From Solirubrobacteraceae bacterium (GTDB lineage: Bacteria > Actinomycetota > Thermoleophilia > Solirubrobacterales > Solirubrobacteraceae), in the NCBI GenBank assembly GCA_025928415.1, contig JAICJK010000219.1, positions 1-5,092 on the forward strand: a stretch of DNA of 5,092 bases. The letters are read 5' to 3'. Position numbers and translations under genes: made by a program. The notes under the pieces were generated by a model. It was not told where the DNA came from and made no database searches. It worked only from the letters and a program-made list of their open reading frames with translations. Positions 1 through 5,092 of this stretch are shown here, one piece after another; the first letter of the stretch is position 1; each line of letters opens with the position of its first letter.

Positions 1-36
1 CGGCGGGCGGGGTGGCGCCGGCGGGCGGGGCGGCGC
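1..36. repeat. Two copies of an 18-bp GC-rich tandem unit at the window edge
   Basis: Positions 1-18 and 19-36 are the same 18-mer with a single mismatch at the 13th base (T in the first copy, C in the second). The array runs off the left edge, so its true copy number is unknown. A 12-bp perfect palindrome, GGCGCCGGCGCC, follows at 32-43 and ends just before the glycosyltransferase stop codon. The unit length is a multiple of three. Read on the minus strand in one frame, each copy gives Ala-Pro-Pro-Arg-Pro-Pro and the mismatch is silent, so the repeat could be part of a proline-rich coding segment. No start codon for such a gene is visible here. It could equally be simple GC-rich drift. Confidence 0.5.
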
Positions 37-44
37 CGGCGCCC

Positions 45-1025
45 TCAGCCCGGCCCCAGCAGGCCCGGCAGGACCTCCGCCGCGACGACCCGGTCGACCG
101 CCGCGCGGCGATAGGGCGCGAGCAGCTCGCTCGCGCCCGCCGCGTAGCCGGGGACGGGGTCGTCGAGCGCGGCGCGCAGGGCGCCCGCCAGGTCGTCGCC
201 GACCAGGCGCGGATCGAGCGCCCGTGCGAGCGGCAGCGCCGCGTAGGGGCCGGGCGCCGCGGTGGTGACCAGGAGGCAGCCGTCGGCCAGCGCCTCGAGC
301 TGCGTGACGCCGTAGTCCTCGCGCCGCGGGGCGGTGACGTAGACGCGGGCGCGCCGCAGCAGCGCCCGGAACTCGGCCGCGGGCAGGACCCCGGCGTTGC
401 GCACGCCGGGGGTCGCGGGGACGTGCGGGGTGCCGGCCACGACGAGCTCCTCGCCCGGGCGCGCCGCCGCGCGCCACGCGGCGAGGACGCGGTCCAGGCC
501 CTTCTTGTGCGGGTTGGCCGCGTAGGTGACGGCCGCGAGGTCGCGCTCCAGCCCCGTCGCGGCGGCCGCCGACGGCTCGACCGGGATCGGGACCACCACG
601 GCGCGGGCGTGGCGGGCGGGCCCCTCGTCCAGCGTGCCCTGCGCCTGGGGCAGCAGCAGCGGCGCCTCGCGCAGCCGCCGGCGCTCGAGCGGCCGCTGCC
701 AGACGCCGTGGCGCCCGGGCCGGTTGGCGGCCGCCGGAGCGTCGTAGCGGATCGCACCCGGGCGCGGCCACAGCAGCGCCGCGGTGACCGTCGAGTAGAT
801 CACCGCGCCGGGCGCGTGCTCGGCGATCCCGCGGCGGGCCGCCGCCCGGGCGGCGCGGGCCCAGAACAGGTCGGTGAGCGCCAGCGTGCGCACGTCGCGC
901 TGCGGGGCCGCCACCGCCTCGGCCACGGTGGCGCCGGCGCGGCGCAGCGCGCCCGCGAGCTCGGCCTCGGCGGCGCGCAGGCCGGCGGTGGAGCCGAGGG
1001 AGACGAGCAGCAGGTCGACGGGCAT
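45..1025 (-). CDS. GT-B fold glycosyltransferase (GT4 / group 1-like)
   Basis: This gene encodes a 326-residue protein that probably transfers a sugar from an activated donor to a glycan, lipid or small-molecule acceptor in the cytoplasm or at the inner membrane face. The C-terminal half carries the diagnostic signals. An AANPHKKGLDRVLAAW segment (169-184) marks the start of the donor-binding domain, with the Lys pair at 174-175. The REDYGVTQLEALADG block (235-249) has E236 and E244 separated by seven residues, the EX7E motif of GT4-type retaining enzymes, followed by a conserved Ala-x-Gly turn. The N-terminal acceptor domain (1-150) opens with a hydrophobic strand (VDLLLVSLGS) but is divergent, so the acceptor is unknown. 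The protein is somewhat short for the family (often 350-420 residues). The ATG lies 10 nt after the stop of the upstream membrane-protein gene, so the two are probably co-transcribed. No strong Shine-Dalgarno sequence is seen. The family is secure; the substrate is not. Confidence 0.85.
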   Translation of the reverse strand: MPVDLLLVSLGSTAGLRAAEAELAGALRRAGATVAEAVAAPQRDVRTLALTDLFWARAARAAARRGIAEHAPGAVIYSTVTAALLWPRPGAIRYDAPAAANRPGRHGVWQRPLERRRLREAPLLLPQAQGTLDEGPARHARAVVVPIPVEPSAAAATGLERDLAAVTYAANPHKKGLDRVLAAWRAAARPGEELVVAGTPHVPATPGVRNAGVLPAAEFRALLRRARVYVTAPRREDYGVTQLEALADGCLLVTTAAPGPYAALPLARALDPRLVGDDLAGALRAALDDPVPGYAAGASELLAPYRRAAVDRVVAAEVLPGLLGPG

Positions 1026-1035
1026 GCCGGGCCGC

Positions 1036-1569
1036 CTACGCGGGCGGCGGGGCGCCGTCGAGCGTCGGCACCTCGCGGCGCAGGCCCGGTACCCGGACGA
1101 GCTGGATGCGCTGGACGGGCGAGGTCCGCTCGACGTAGAAGGTCACGCCGTCGCGCTCCTCGATCGCCGTGACCGCGCGGTCCTGGTGGCGCCAGGCCAG
1201 CGCCCAGATGATCGTGAACCCGGCGGCGATGCCGGGCACCTGCGGTGCGAGGACCGCGAGCCCGCCGGCGAGGATCGTGCAGAGGATGAGCGGCCACAGG
1301 CGGTTGAGCACGACCGCCCCGGGGCGGTGGTCGGGCATCATCGTCGCGGCCTTGGACTGCGCGAGGGCGCGCGCGATCGGCGGCGTGACCTGCGCCCGGC
1401 GCCCGACCGCGGCGCCGACGACGCCGGCCGCCACCCACCAGGCCGCGATGATCATCACCAACCGGTCGTCCGAGGTCCGGGACGCGCCGGCCACGCACAC
1501 GACCGCCAGCGTGGTCGCCGCCCCGGCGCTGAGCAGGACCGTGGTCTTGAGCAGGTCGACGAAGCGCAC
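1036..1569 (-). CDS. Four-helix membrane protein of unknown function
   Basis: I do not recognise a family for this 177-residue protein. Hydrophobic stretches suggest four transmembrane helices at about 8-28, 37-56, 88-108 and 112-127. A basic loop (roughly 57-90, with RR at 57-58 and several Arg/Lys) lies between helices 2 and 3. By the positive-inside rule this loop is cytoplasmic, giving N-in and C-in topology. The last 50 residues form a soluble tail with alternating polar and hydrophobic residues (such as GVTFYVERTSPVQRIQLVRV, 141-160), probably beta-rich and cytoplasmic. The GTG start has no Shine-Dalgarno sequence but lies 9 nt after a TAGGCT box, so a nearly leaderless transcript is possible. 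It is followed 10 nt later by the glycosyltransferase gene, so it may anchor or assist that enzyme, although only proximity supports this. Confidence 0.7.
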   Translation of the reverse strand: MRFVDLLKTTVLLSAGAATTLAVVCVAGASRTSDDRLVMIIAAWWVAAGVVGAAVGRRAQVTPPIARALAQSKAATMMPDHRPGAVVLNRLWPLILCTILAGGLAVLAPQVPGIAAGFTIIWALAWRHQDRAVTAIEERDGVTFYVERTSPVQRIQLVRVPGLRREVPTLDGAPPPA

Positions 1570-1773
1570 GCAGGCGGCAGCCTAGTGGCGCGAGTCGTGA
1601 GTTCGGTCGAGAAGAGGACCCACCCGCCCGTGCATGGCCGTGCGATGGTCTTCGGCGGCGGCCTGCCTCGTACTGGCGTACTCGGCTGGCCGCCGCCGGA
1701 GGCCAGGCGCGGTCAGGCGCCCGGAGACTGCCAGCGAACTTCAGACTCGGGACACTGGTGGCGCGAGGGCGCG
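1570..1773. other. 204-nt intergenic gap between otsB and the membrane-protein gene
   Basis: No convincing coding frame or RNA gene was found here, and the base composition is slightly less GC-biased than in the flanking genes. Three small structures are visible. CTGGCC (1686-1691) pairs with GGCCAG (1701-1706) around a 9-nt loop, downstream of the otsB stop. GCGCG (1761-1765) pairs with CGCGC (1770-1774) and touches that stop. GTAC at 1670-1673 pairs with GTAC at 1678-1681. None is followed by a T-run on the minus strand, so they are poor intrinsic terminators by the usual standard. GTGGCGCGAG occurs as a direct repeat at 1585-1594 and 1758-1767, near both ends of the gap. The gap probably holds the 3' end of the otsB transcript and the promoter of the next minus-strand gene. 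Confidence 0.5.
1579..1584 (-). promoter_or_regulatory. Candidate -10 box (TAGGCT) for the membrane protein/glycosyltransferase pair
   Basis: On the minus strand TAGGCT fits the actinobacterial TANNNT -10 pattern and ends 9 nt before the GTG start at 1569. This would put transcription initiation within a few bases of the start codon. The absence of any Shine-Dalgarno sequence before the GTG agrees with leaderless or near-leaderless translation. No convincing -35 element was found at 16-19 nt upstream. A six-base match with three fixed positions is weak evidence alone. Confidence 0.3.
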
Positions 1774-2589
1774 CTACCGGCGCACGAGCGCCTCGAGCAG
1801 CCGGCGGACGCCGGCCGGCCCTTCGACCAGCACGTCGGCTTGGGCCTCCAGCTCGGCGGGCGTCTCCTCCGAGCGCACGCCGACGCAGACCGCGGCCTGC
1901 AGCACGCCGTCGCTCACCAGCTCGCGCAGCCCGCGGAAGGCGTCGAGATCGGTCGCGTCGTCCCCGGCGTAGAGGCCGACCGCCATGCCGGCGTCGCGCA
2001 GCAGGCGGGTGATCCCGCGGCCCTTGTCCATCGCCACGGGCGGGCGCACCTCGAGCACCTTGCGGCCCCAGTGGACGGCGAAGCCCTCGTCCTGCGCGCG
2101 GGCGGCCAGGGCGCGGACGGCGACCTCGGCGGCCTCCTCGTCCGGCGCGCCGCGCCAGTGGAAGGCCGCGATGACGTCCTTGTCCTCGCCCCGGACGCGC
2201 AACCGCCGCAGCTCGTCGGACTCCGCGAAGCGCTCGTGCGCGAAGGCGCGGACCCGCGGCGCCCACGGGGCCACGGCCTCGTCGACCTCGACCCCGGTGG
2301 CGCCGCCGCGGAGCACCTCGGTCCCGTGGTTGCCGACGTAAGTGATCGACCCGAGCGAGACGATCCGCCGGGCCGTCGCCGCCCGGCGGCCGCTCACGCA
2401 GGCCACGAAGCCGTAGGCCTTGGCGACGGCGATCAGCTGCGTGCGCGTCGGCTCCGGGACGTGGGCGTCGTCGGCGTGGCGGACGATCGGCGCCAGGGTG
2501 CCGTCGACGTCGAGGAGCACCGCCGCCCGGGACGGGTCGGCGCGCAGCGGCGCCAGCGCGTCGTCGAGCGAGTGGGTGGCGACGGACAC
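1774..2589 (-). CDS. otsB: Trehalose-6-phosphate phosphatase (HAD superfamily)
   Basis: This enzyme hydrolyses trehalose 6-phosphate to trehalose and phosphate, the last step of the OtsA-OtsB pathway, in the cytoplasm. Counting from the GTG at 2589 (271 residues), HAD motif I is LLDVDGTLAP, with nucleophile D27 and acid/base D29. Motif II is S66 in CVSGR, and the motif III Lys is K189 in MDKGRGI. Motif IV is AGDDATDLDAF, with D210, D211 and D214. Family-specific segments NHGTE (87-91), GEDKDVIAAFHWR (134-146) and GRKVLEVRPP (175-184) form the cap and substrate pocket of trehalose phosphatases, so every expected catalytic residue is present. An in-frame ATG at 2610 is the alternative start (278 residues). 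I prefer 2589 because it lies 7 nt after a -10-like CATACT and avoids overlapping the divergent gene. The far upstream start at 2700 would run into that gene and add non-homologous residues. No trehalose-6-phosphate synthase is in the window. Confidence 0.9.
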   Translation of the reverse strand: MSVATHSLDDALAPLRADPSRAAVLLDVDGTLAPIVRHADDAHVPEPTRTQLIAVAKAYGFVACVSGRRAATARRIVSLGSITYVGNHGTEVLRGGATGVEVDEAVAPWAPRVRAFAHERFAESDELRRLRVRGEDKDVIAAFHWRGAPDEEAAEVAVRALAARAQDEGFAVHWGRKVLEVRPPVAMDKGRGITRLLRDAGMAVGLYAGDDATDLDAFRGLRELVSDGVLQAAVCVGVRSEETPAELEAQADVLVEGPAGVRRLLEALVRR

Positions 2590-2595
2590 CGCTCC

Positions 2596-2602
2596 TAGTA
2601 TG
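2596..2602. promoter_or_regulatory. Candidate overlapping divergent -10 boxes with leaderless starts
   Basis: This seven-base AT island is rare in an otherwise very GC-rich stretch. On the plus strand, TAGTAT (2596-2601) fits TANNNT and is followed by exactly 7 nt and then ATG at 2609. On the minus strand, CATACT (2602 to 2597) matches four of six -10 positions and is followed by exactly 7 nt and then GTG at 2589. The usual distance from -10 box to transcription start is 6-8 nt, so both genes could begin transcription at or beside their start codons. Neither side has a well-placed Shine-Dalgarno sequence; an AGGAG sits only 2 nt before the GTG, too close to act. No clear -35 elements were found. 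Confidence 0.45.
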
Positions 2603-2608
2603 GCGAGC

Positions 2609-2971
2609 ATGGCCCGCCGCCGATCCCTGCAGCTCGCGGCGATCGGGACCGCGGCCGGGCTCTTCAGCGGCCTGTTCGGCGTGGGCGGCGGGACGATCAT
2701 CGTGCCCGCGCTGATCCTGCTGCTCGGCTACGGCGCGCGGGAGGCGACCGGGACGTCGCTGGCCGCCATCGTGCTCATCGCCGCGGTGGCCACGCTGACC
2801 CACGGCGCCTACGGGAACGTCCACGTCGGCGACGGGCTGCTGATCGGCGTCCCGGCGGTCGCCGGGGTGCTCGGGGGGACGTGGCTGCAGCAGCGGATCG
2901 CGCCGCGCGCGGTCTCGCTGCTGTTCTCCGCCGTGCTCGTCGCCAGCGCCGTCGACCTGCTCGCGCGCTGA
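2609..2971 (+). CDS. TauE/SafE-type membrane transporter, N-terminal half protein
   Basis: This 120-residue protein is one half of a TauE/SafE-type carrier. The family includes exporters of sulfite, sulfoacetate and other small organic anions, and is normally about 240-260 residues with two repeated four-helix halves. Here the protein stops after one repeat. After a basic N-terminus (MARRRS, which predicts N-in), helix 1 carries the family's glycine motif GLFGVGGGTIIVPAL (21-35). Further helices lie at about 50-64, 75-93 and 101-118. YGNVHVGD (68-75) marks the central loop between helices 2 and 3. The ATG at 2600, three codons earlier, is possible but overlaps the -10 box. The stop codon shares its last base with the start of the second half (TGATG), which implies translational coupling and a likely heterodimer. 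The substrate cannot be inferred from the sequence. Confidence 0.82.
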   Translation: MARRRSLQLAAIGTAAGLFSGLFGVGGGTIIVPALILLLGYGAREATGTSLAAIVLIAAVATLTHGAYGNVHVGDGLLIGVPAVAGVLGGTWLQQRIAPRAVSLLFSAVLVASAVDLLAR

Positions 2972-3339
2972 TGCTCGCCGCGGTCCTCATCGGCGTCGCC
3001 GCGGGCCTGCTGGCCGGGATGCTCGGCATCGGCGGCGGCGCGCTGTTCGTGCCGGCGCTCGTGATCGTCCTCGGGCTGTCGCAGGTCGACGGGGAGGCGA
3101 CGTCGCTGCTGGCGATCATCCCCGTCGCGCTCGTGGGCGCCTGGCGCCAGCGCCGCTACGGCAACCTGCGGCTGGGCGACGCGGCGCTGGTCGGGACGCT
3201 GGCGGTGCCCGGCACGATCGGCGGCGTCGCGTTGGTCAACGCCCTGCCGGAGCGGGCCGTCGAGATCGCCTTCGCGCTGCTGCAGCTCTTCATCGCCGCG
3301 CAGCTGGCCCGGCGGGCGATGGCCGCGGAGCGCACGTGA
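2971..3339 (+). CDS. TauE/SafE-type membrane transporter, C-terminal half protein
   Basis: This 122-residue protein is the partner half of the split TauE/SafE-type carrier. It repeats the architecture of the preceding gene. The glycine motif GMLGIGGGALFVPAL spans 16-30, TSLLAII begins helix 2 at about 44, and the basic loop WRQRRYGNLRLGD spans 58-70. Helix 3 runs from about 71 to 90 and helix 4 from about 97 to 113, with a basic C-terminal tail (ARRAMAAERT). Positive charges in the central loop and C-terminus predict N-in and C-in, the same orientation as its partner. No Shine-Dalgarno sequence precedes the ATG, so translation probably depends on reinitiation after the partner's stop. An earlier in-frame start at 2881 would prepend an Arg-rich stretch lying inside the first half gene and is not credible. 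The last four bases (GTGA) overlap the gluconokinase start. Confidence 0.82.
   Translation: MLAAVLIGVAAGLLAGMLGIGGGALFVPALVIVLGLSQVDGEATSLLAIIPVALVGAWRQRRYGNLRLGDAALVGTLAVPGTIGGVALVNALPERAVEIAFALLQLFIAAQLARRAMAAERT
3327..3330 (+). promoter_or_regulatory. Shine-Dalgarno (GGAG) for the gluconokinase gene
   Basis: GGAG lies inside the end of the second TauE/SafE half gene with a 5-nt spacer to the GTG at 3336. It supports the GTG as the true start and suggests the kinase can be initiated independently as well as by coupling through the GTGA overlap. It is the only well-placed ribosome binding site found in this three-gene unit. Confidence 0.6.
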
Positions 3340-4883
3340 GCGCGCCCGGGGCCCGGACCGCGGGCGCGGAGCTCGTGCTCGGCGTGGACGTCGGGACGAC
3401 GAGCGCCAAGGCCGGAGCCTTCGACCGCCACGGCACCGAGCACGCCGCCGCCGAGCGCCCCTACGCGCTGCGCGAGCCCCGTCCCGGCTGGGCCGTCCAG
3501 GACCCGGAGGAGGTGGTCCGCGCCGCGATCGCCGCGCTGGCCGGCGCCGTCCGGGCCGTGCGCGAGCGCGGCGGCCGGGTCGCCGCGGTCGCCTTCAGCT
3601 CCGCGATGCACAGCCTCGTGGCGCTCGACGCGCGCGACCGCCCCCTGACGGAGCTGCTGACGTGGGCCGACACCCGCGCGTTCGCCCAGGCCGAGCGCCT
3701 GCGGGCCGAGCACCCGGGCCTCCACGCGCGCACGGGCACGCCGCCGCACCCGATGGCGCCGGTGGCCAAGCTCGCGTGGTTCGGCGAGCACGACCCTTCC
3801 ACGCTGCGCGACGCCCGCCGCTGGGTGGGGATCAAGGAGCTGCTGCTCGCCCGCCTGACCGGGGCCTGGGCGGTGGACCACTCGGTCGCCTCGGGCACGG
3901 GGCTCATGCGCCTGGCCGACCTGGACTGGGACGAGGAGGCGCTGCAGTTCGCGGGGGTGCGCCCGGAGCAGCTCTCCGCGCTCGTCGCGGCCACCGCGCA
4001 GCCGGGCGAGCTGACCGCGGGCGCCGCCGGGGAGCTCGGGCTGCCCGCCGCGACGCCGGTGGTCGTGGGCGCGGGCGACGGGCCGCTGGCCAACCTCGGC
4101 GTCGGCGCGGTGCGCCCCGGCGTGGCGGCGTGCTCGATCGGCACCAGCGGTGCCCTGCGGCTGATGGTCGAGCGCCCGGTGGTCGACCCCGCCGGGCGCC
4201 TGTTCTGCTACGCGCTGACCCCCGGGCGCTGGGTCGTCGGAGGCGCGATCAACAACGGCGGCGTCGTGTTGCAGTGGGCGGGCGAGGCGCTGGCGCCGGA
4301 CCTCGGCGCGCACGCGGAGCCCGAGCTGCTGGCGCTGGCCGCGCGGGTCCCGCCGGGCAGCGACGGCCTGGTGATGCTGCCCTACCTGCTGTCCGAGCGG
4401 GCGCCGCACTGGAGCGCGCTGCCCCACGGCGCCTACGTGGGGCTCACGCGCGCGCATCGCCGCGAGCACCTCGTCCGCGCCGCGCTGGAGGGCGTCTGCC
4501 AGCAGCTCGCGCTGGTCCTCGCCTCGCTGCGCGACGCCGGCAACGAGGTCCGCGAGATCCGCGCCACCGGCGGCTTCGCCCGGTCGGAGCTGTGGAAGCA
4601 GATGCTCGCCGACGCGCTGGGCATGGACCTCGCCTTCCCGGCCGGCCACGAGGGCTCGGCCTTCGGCGCCGCGCTGCTGGCCATGGAGGCGCTGGGGATG
4701 GTCGACTCGATCGACCACGCCGCCGGCCTGGTCGCCACCGGCGAGGTGGTCCGCCCCGAGCCGGCCGCGGCCGGGACCTACGCCGGGCTGCTGCCCGTGG
4801 TCGCCGGGCTCTACGACGCGCTGGAGCCGAGCTTCCGGCTCCTGCGCGAGCGCGGCGCCGGGGACGCGCGCGGCTCGCTCTGA
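3336..4883 (+). CDS. gntK: Gluconokinase (FGGY carbohydrate kinase family)
   Basis: This enzyme probably phosphorylates D-gluconate with ATP to 6-phosphogluconate, feeding the pentose phosphate or Entner-Doudoroff route in the cytoplasm. The 515-residue length is normal for FGGY kinases. The N-terminal domain has the phosphate-binding loop GVDVGTTSAKAGAFD (16-30), AFSSAMHSLVALD (86-98) and TWADTRA (109-115). TGTPPHPMAPVAKLAWF (133-149) and GTGLM (187-191) resemble FGGY-type gluconokinases more than xylulokinases or glycerol kinases. GAGDGPLANLG (245-255) supplies the catalytic base D248. The C-terminal domain has SIGTSGA (267-273), GGAINNGGVVLQW (302-314), LPYLLSERAPHW (348-359) and the adenosine-binding segment ATGGFARSELWKQMLADALG (410-429). 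The GTG start overlaps the upstream stop by four bases and has a GGAG five bases upstream. Kinase family is certain; gluconate rather than another sugar acid or polyol is a motif-based judgement. Confidence 0.87.
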   Translation: MSAPGARTAGAELVLGVDVGTTSAKAGAFDRHGTEHAAAERPYALREPRPGWAVQDPEEVVRAAIAALAGAVRAVRERGGRVAAVAFSSAMHSLVALDARDRPLTELLTWADTRAFAQAERLRAEHPGLHARTGTPPHPMAPVAKLAWFGEHDPSTLRDARRWVGIKELLLARLTGAWAVDHSVASGTGLMRLADLDWDEEALQFAGVRPEQLSALVAATAQPGELTAGAAGELGLPAATPVVVGAGDGPLANLGVGAVRPGVAACSIGTSGALRLMVERPVVDPAGRLFCYALTPGRWVVGGAINNGGVVLQWAGEALAPDLGAHAEPELLALAARVPPGSDGLVMLPYLLSERAPHWSALPHGAYVGLTRAHRREHLVRAALEGVCQQLALVLASLRDAGNEVREIRATGGFARSELWKQMLADALGMDLAFPAGHEGSAFGAALLAMEALGMVDSIDHAAGLVATGEVVRPEPAAAGTYAGLLPVVAGLYDALEPSFRLLRERGAGDARGSL

Positions 4884-4885
4884 GG

Positions 4886-5092
4886 CTACGGCGCCAGGCC
4901 GTGCTCGAGCGCCCCCTTGACCGCCGCGTCGACGGCGTTGAGGCGATGCAGGGCCAGCGCCTCGGGGGACGCGAAGCGCCGCCCCGGCGCCGCGTCGGGC
5001 CCGTGGTGGGTCAGCACGCAGTGCGCCAGCGCCAGGTGGCGCGCCTCGTCGAGCGCGGGCACCCGCGCCGCGCGCGCCGCCAGCAGGCGGAG
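4886..5092 (-). CDS. C-terminal end of an HD-domain protein, YhaM-like 3'-5' exoribonuclease (partial)
   Basis: An open minus-strand frame enters from the right edge and ends at a TAG at 4886-4888, leaving 68 codons in view. Its start lies beyond the window. The fragment reads as the last helices of an HD phosphohydrolase domain. LALAHCVLTHHG (20-31 of the fragment) carries the paired His that precedes Gly in YhaM-type proteins. SPEALALHRLNAVDAAVKGAL then fits the segment after it, where such proteins have a Pro, then EA..LH and an Asp-Ala pair near the metal centre. YhaM-family enzymes trim RNA or DNA from the 3' end. The metal-ligand HD pair and any N-terminal OB domain would be outside the window, so the activity is tentative. 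Its stop is 2 nt from the convergent gluconokinase stop. Confidence 0.6.
   Translation of the reverse strand, partial: LRLLAARAARVPALDEARHLALAHCVLTHHGPDAAPGRRFASPEALALHRLNAVDAAVKGALEHGLAP

Noticed and set aside
12..1172. 386-codon plus-strand open frame opposite the glycosyltransferase gene
   Set aside because: Its product is a low-complexity Arg/Gly/Ala-rich sequence without any recognisable domain, while the opposite strand encodes an EX7E glycosyltransferase. Such antisense frames arise because stop codons are rare at this GC content.
1595..1615. tRNA T-arm-like GTTCGGTC segment
   Set aside because: No matching acceptor, D or anticodon arms could be found around it on either strand.
1686..1706. 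Intrinsic terminator for otsB
   Set aside because: A 6-bp stem with a 9-nt loop exists, but there is no T-rich tract after it on the minus strand and the stem is short for this GC content.
874..2598. 574-codon plus-strand frame opposite otsB and the membrane-protein gene
   Set aside because: It is rich in Arg, Gly, Asp and His with no family motif, and runs antisense to genes with intact catalytic motifs.
800..2824. 674-codon minus-strand frame spanning three genes
   Set aside because: The translation is Arg/Pro/Ala-rich and crosses the real otsB, membrane-protein and glycosyltransferase genes in another frame as well as the divergent promoter. It is a shadow of GC-rich coding DNA.
2955..2985. 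Programmed or artefactual frameshift joining the two TauE/SafE halves
   Set aside because: No homopolymer or slippery heptamer is present near the junction, and the TGATG overlap places a Met exactly at the start of the second repeat. A sequencing indel cannot be fully excluded from the sequence alone.
3156..4718. 520-codon minus-strand frame antisense to the gluconokinase
   Set aside because: Its product is a compositional shadow (Arg/Gly/His/Gln-rich), and the plus strand carries every FGGY kinase motif in order.

Overview
The DNA is extremely GC-rich, with third codon positions almost always G or C, short or overlapping gene junctions, GTG starts, and promoter-like -10 boxes lying directly against start codons. 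This points to a high-GC actinobacterium. The protein style (Ala/Arg-rich, a gluconokinase beside half-length TauE/SafE proteins, a YhaM-like HD protein) would suit a Thermoleophilia/Solirubrobacterales relative, but that placement is inference and was not tested by any search.

Layout. The left half is on the minus strand. In transcription order it holds a HAD-family trehalose-6-phosphate phosphatase (otsB, 1774-2589), a gap of about 200 nt that may carry its own promoter, a four-helix membrane protein of unknown function (1036-1569), and, 10 nt later, a GT-B type glycosyltransferase (45-1025). From about 2609 the window switches to the plus strand with a tightly overlapping three-gene unit: two half-length TauE/SafE-type membrane proteins (2609-2971 and 2971-3339, joined by a TGATG overlap) and an FGGY-family gluconokinase (3336-4883, joined by a GTGA overlap). 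The right end holds the last 68 codons of a convergent HD-domain gene resembling YhaM-type 3'-5' exoribonucleases. Its stop lies 2 nt from the gluconokinase stop.

How they may work together. The divergent otsB and TauE genes are separated by only about 19 nt. A small AT island (2596-2602) can be read as a -10 box on both strands, with 7 nt to a start codon on each side, so both mRNAs could be leaderless. The plus-strand operon looks like a membrane carrier made of two separately encoded but clearly homologous halves, plus a sugar-acid kinase. The simplest reading is transport and phosphorylation of gluconate or a related acid, or export of a by-product; the substrate cannot be read from the sequence. 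The minus-strand genes fit trehalose metabolism and glycan or glycolipid synthesis, but no trehalose-6-phosphate synthase is in view.

The most noteworthy observations are the split TauE/SafE pair, whose halves align without gaps over about 115 residues at roughly 39% identity by hand count, and the compact bidirectional promoter. No RNA genes, CRISPR arrays, insertion sequences or other mobile elements were seen.
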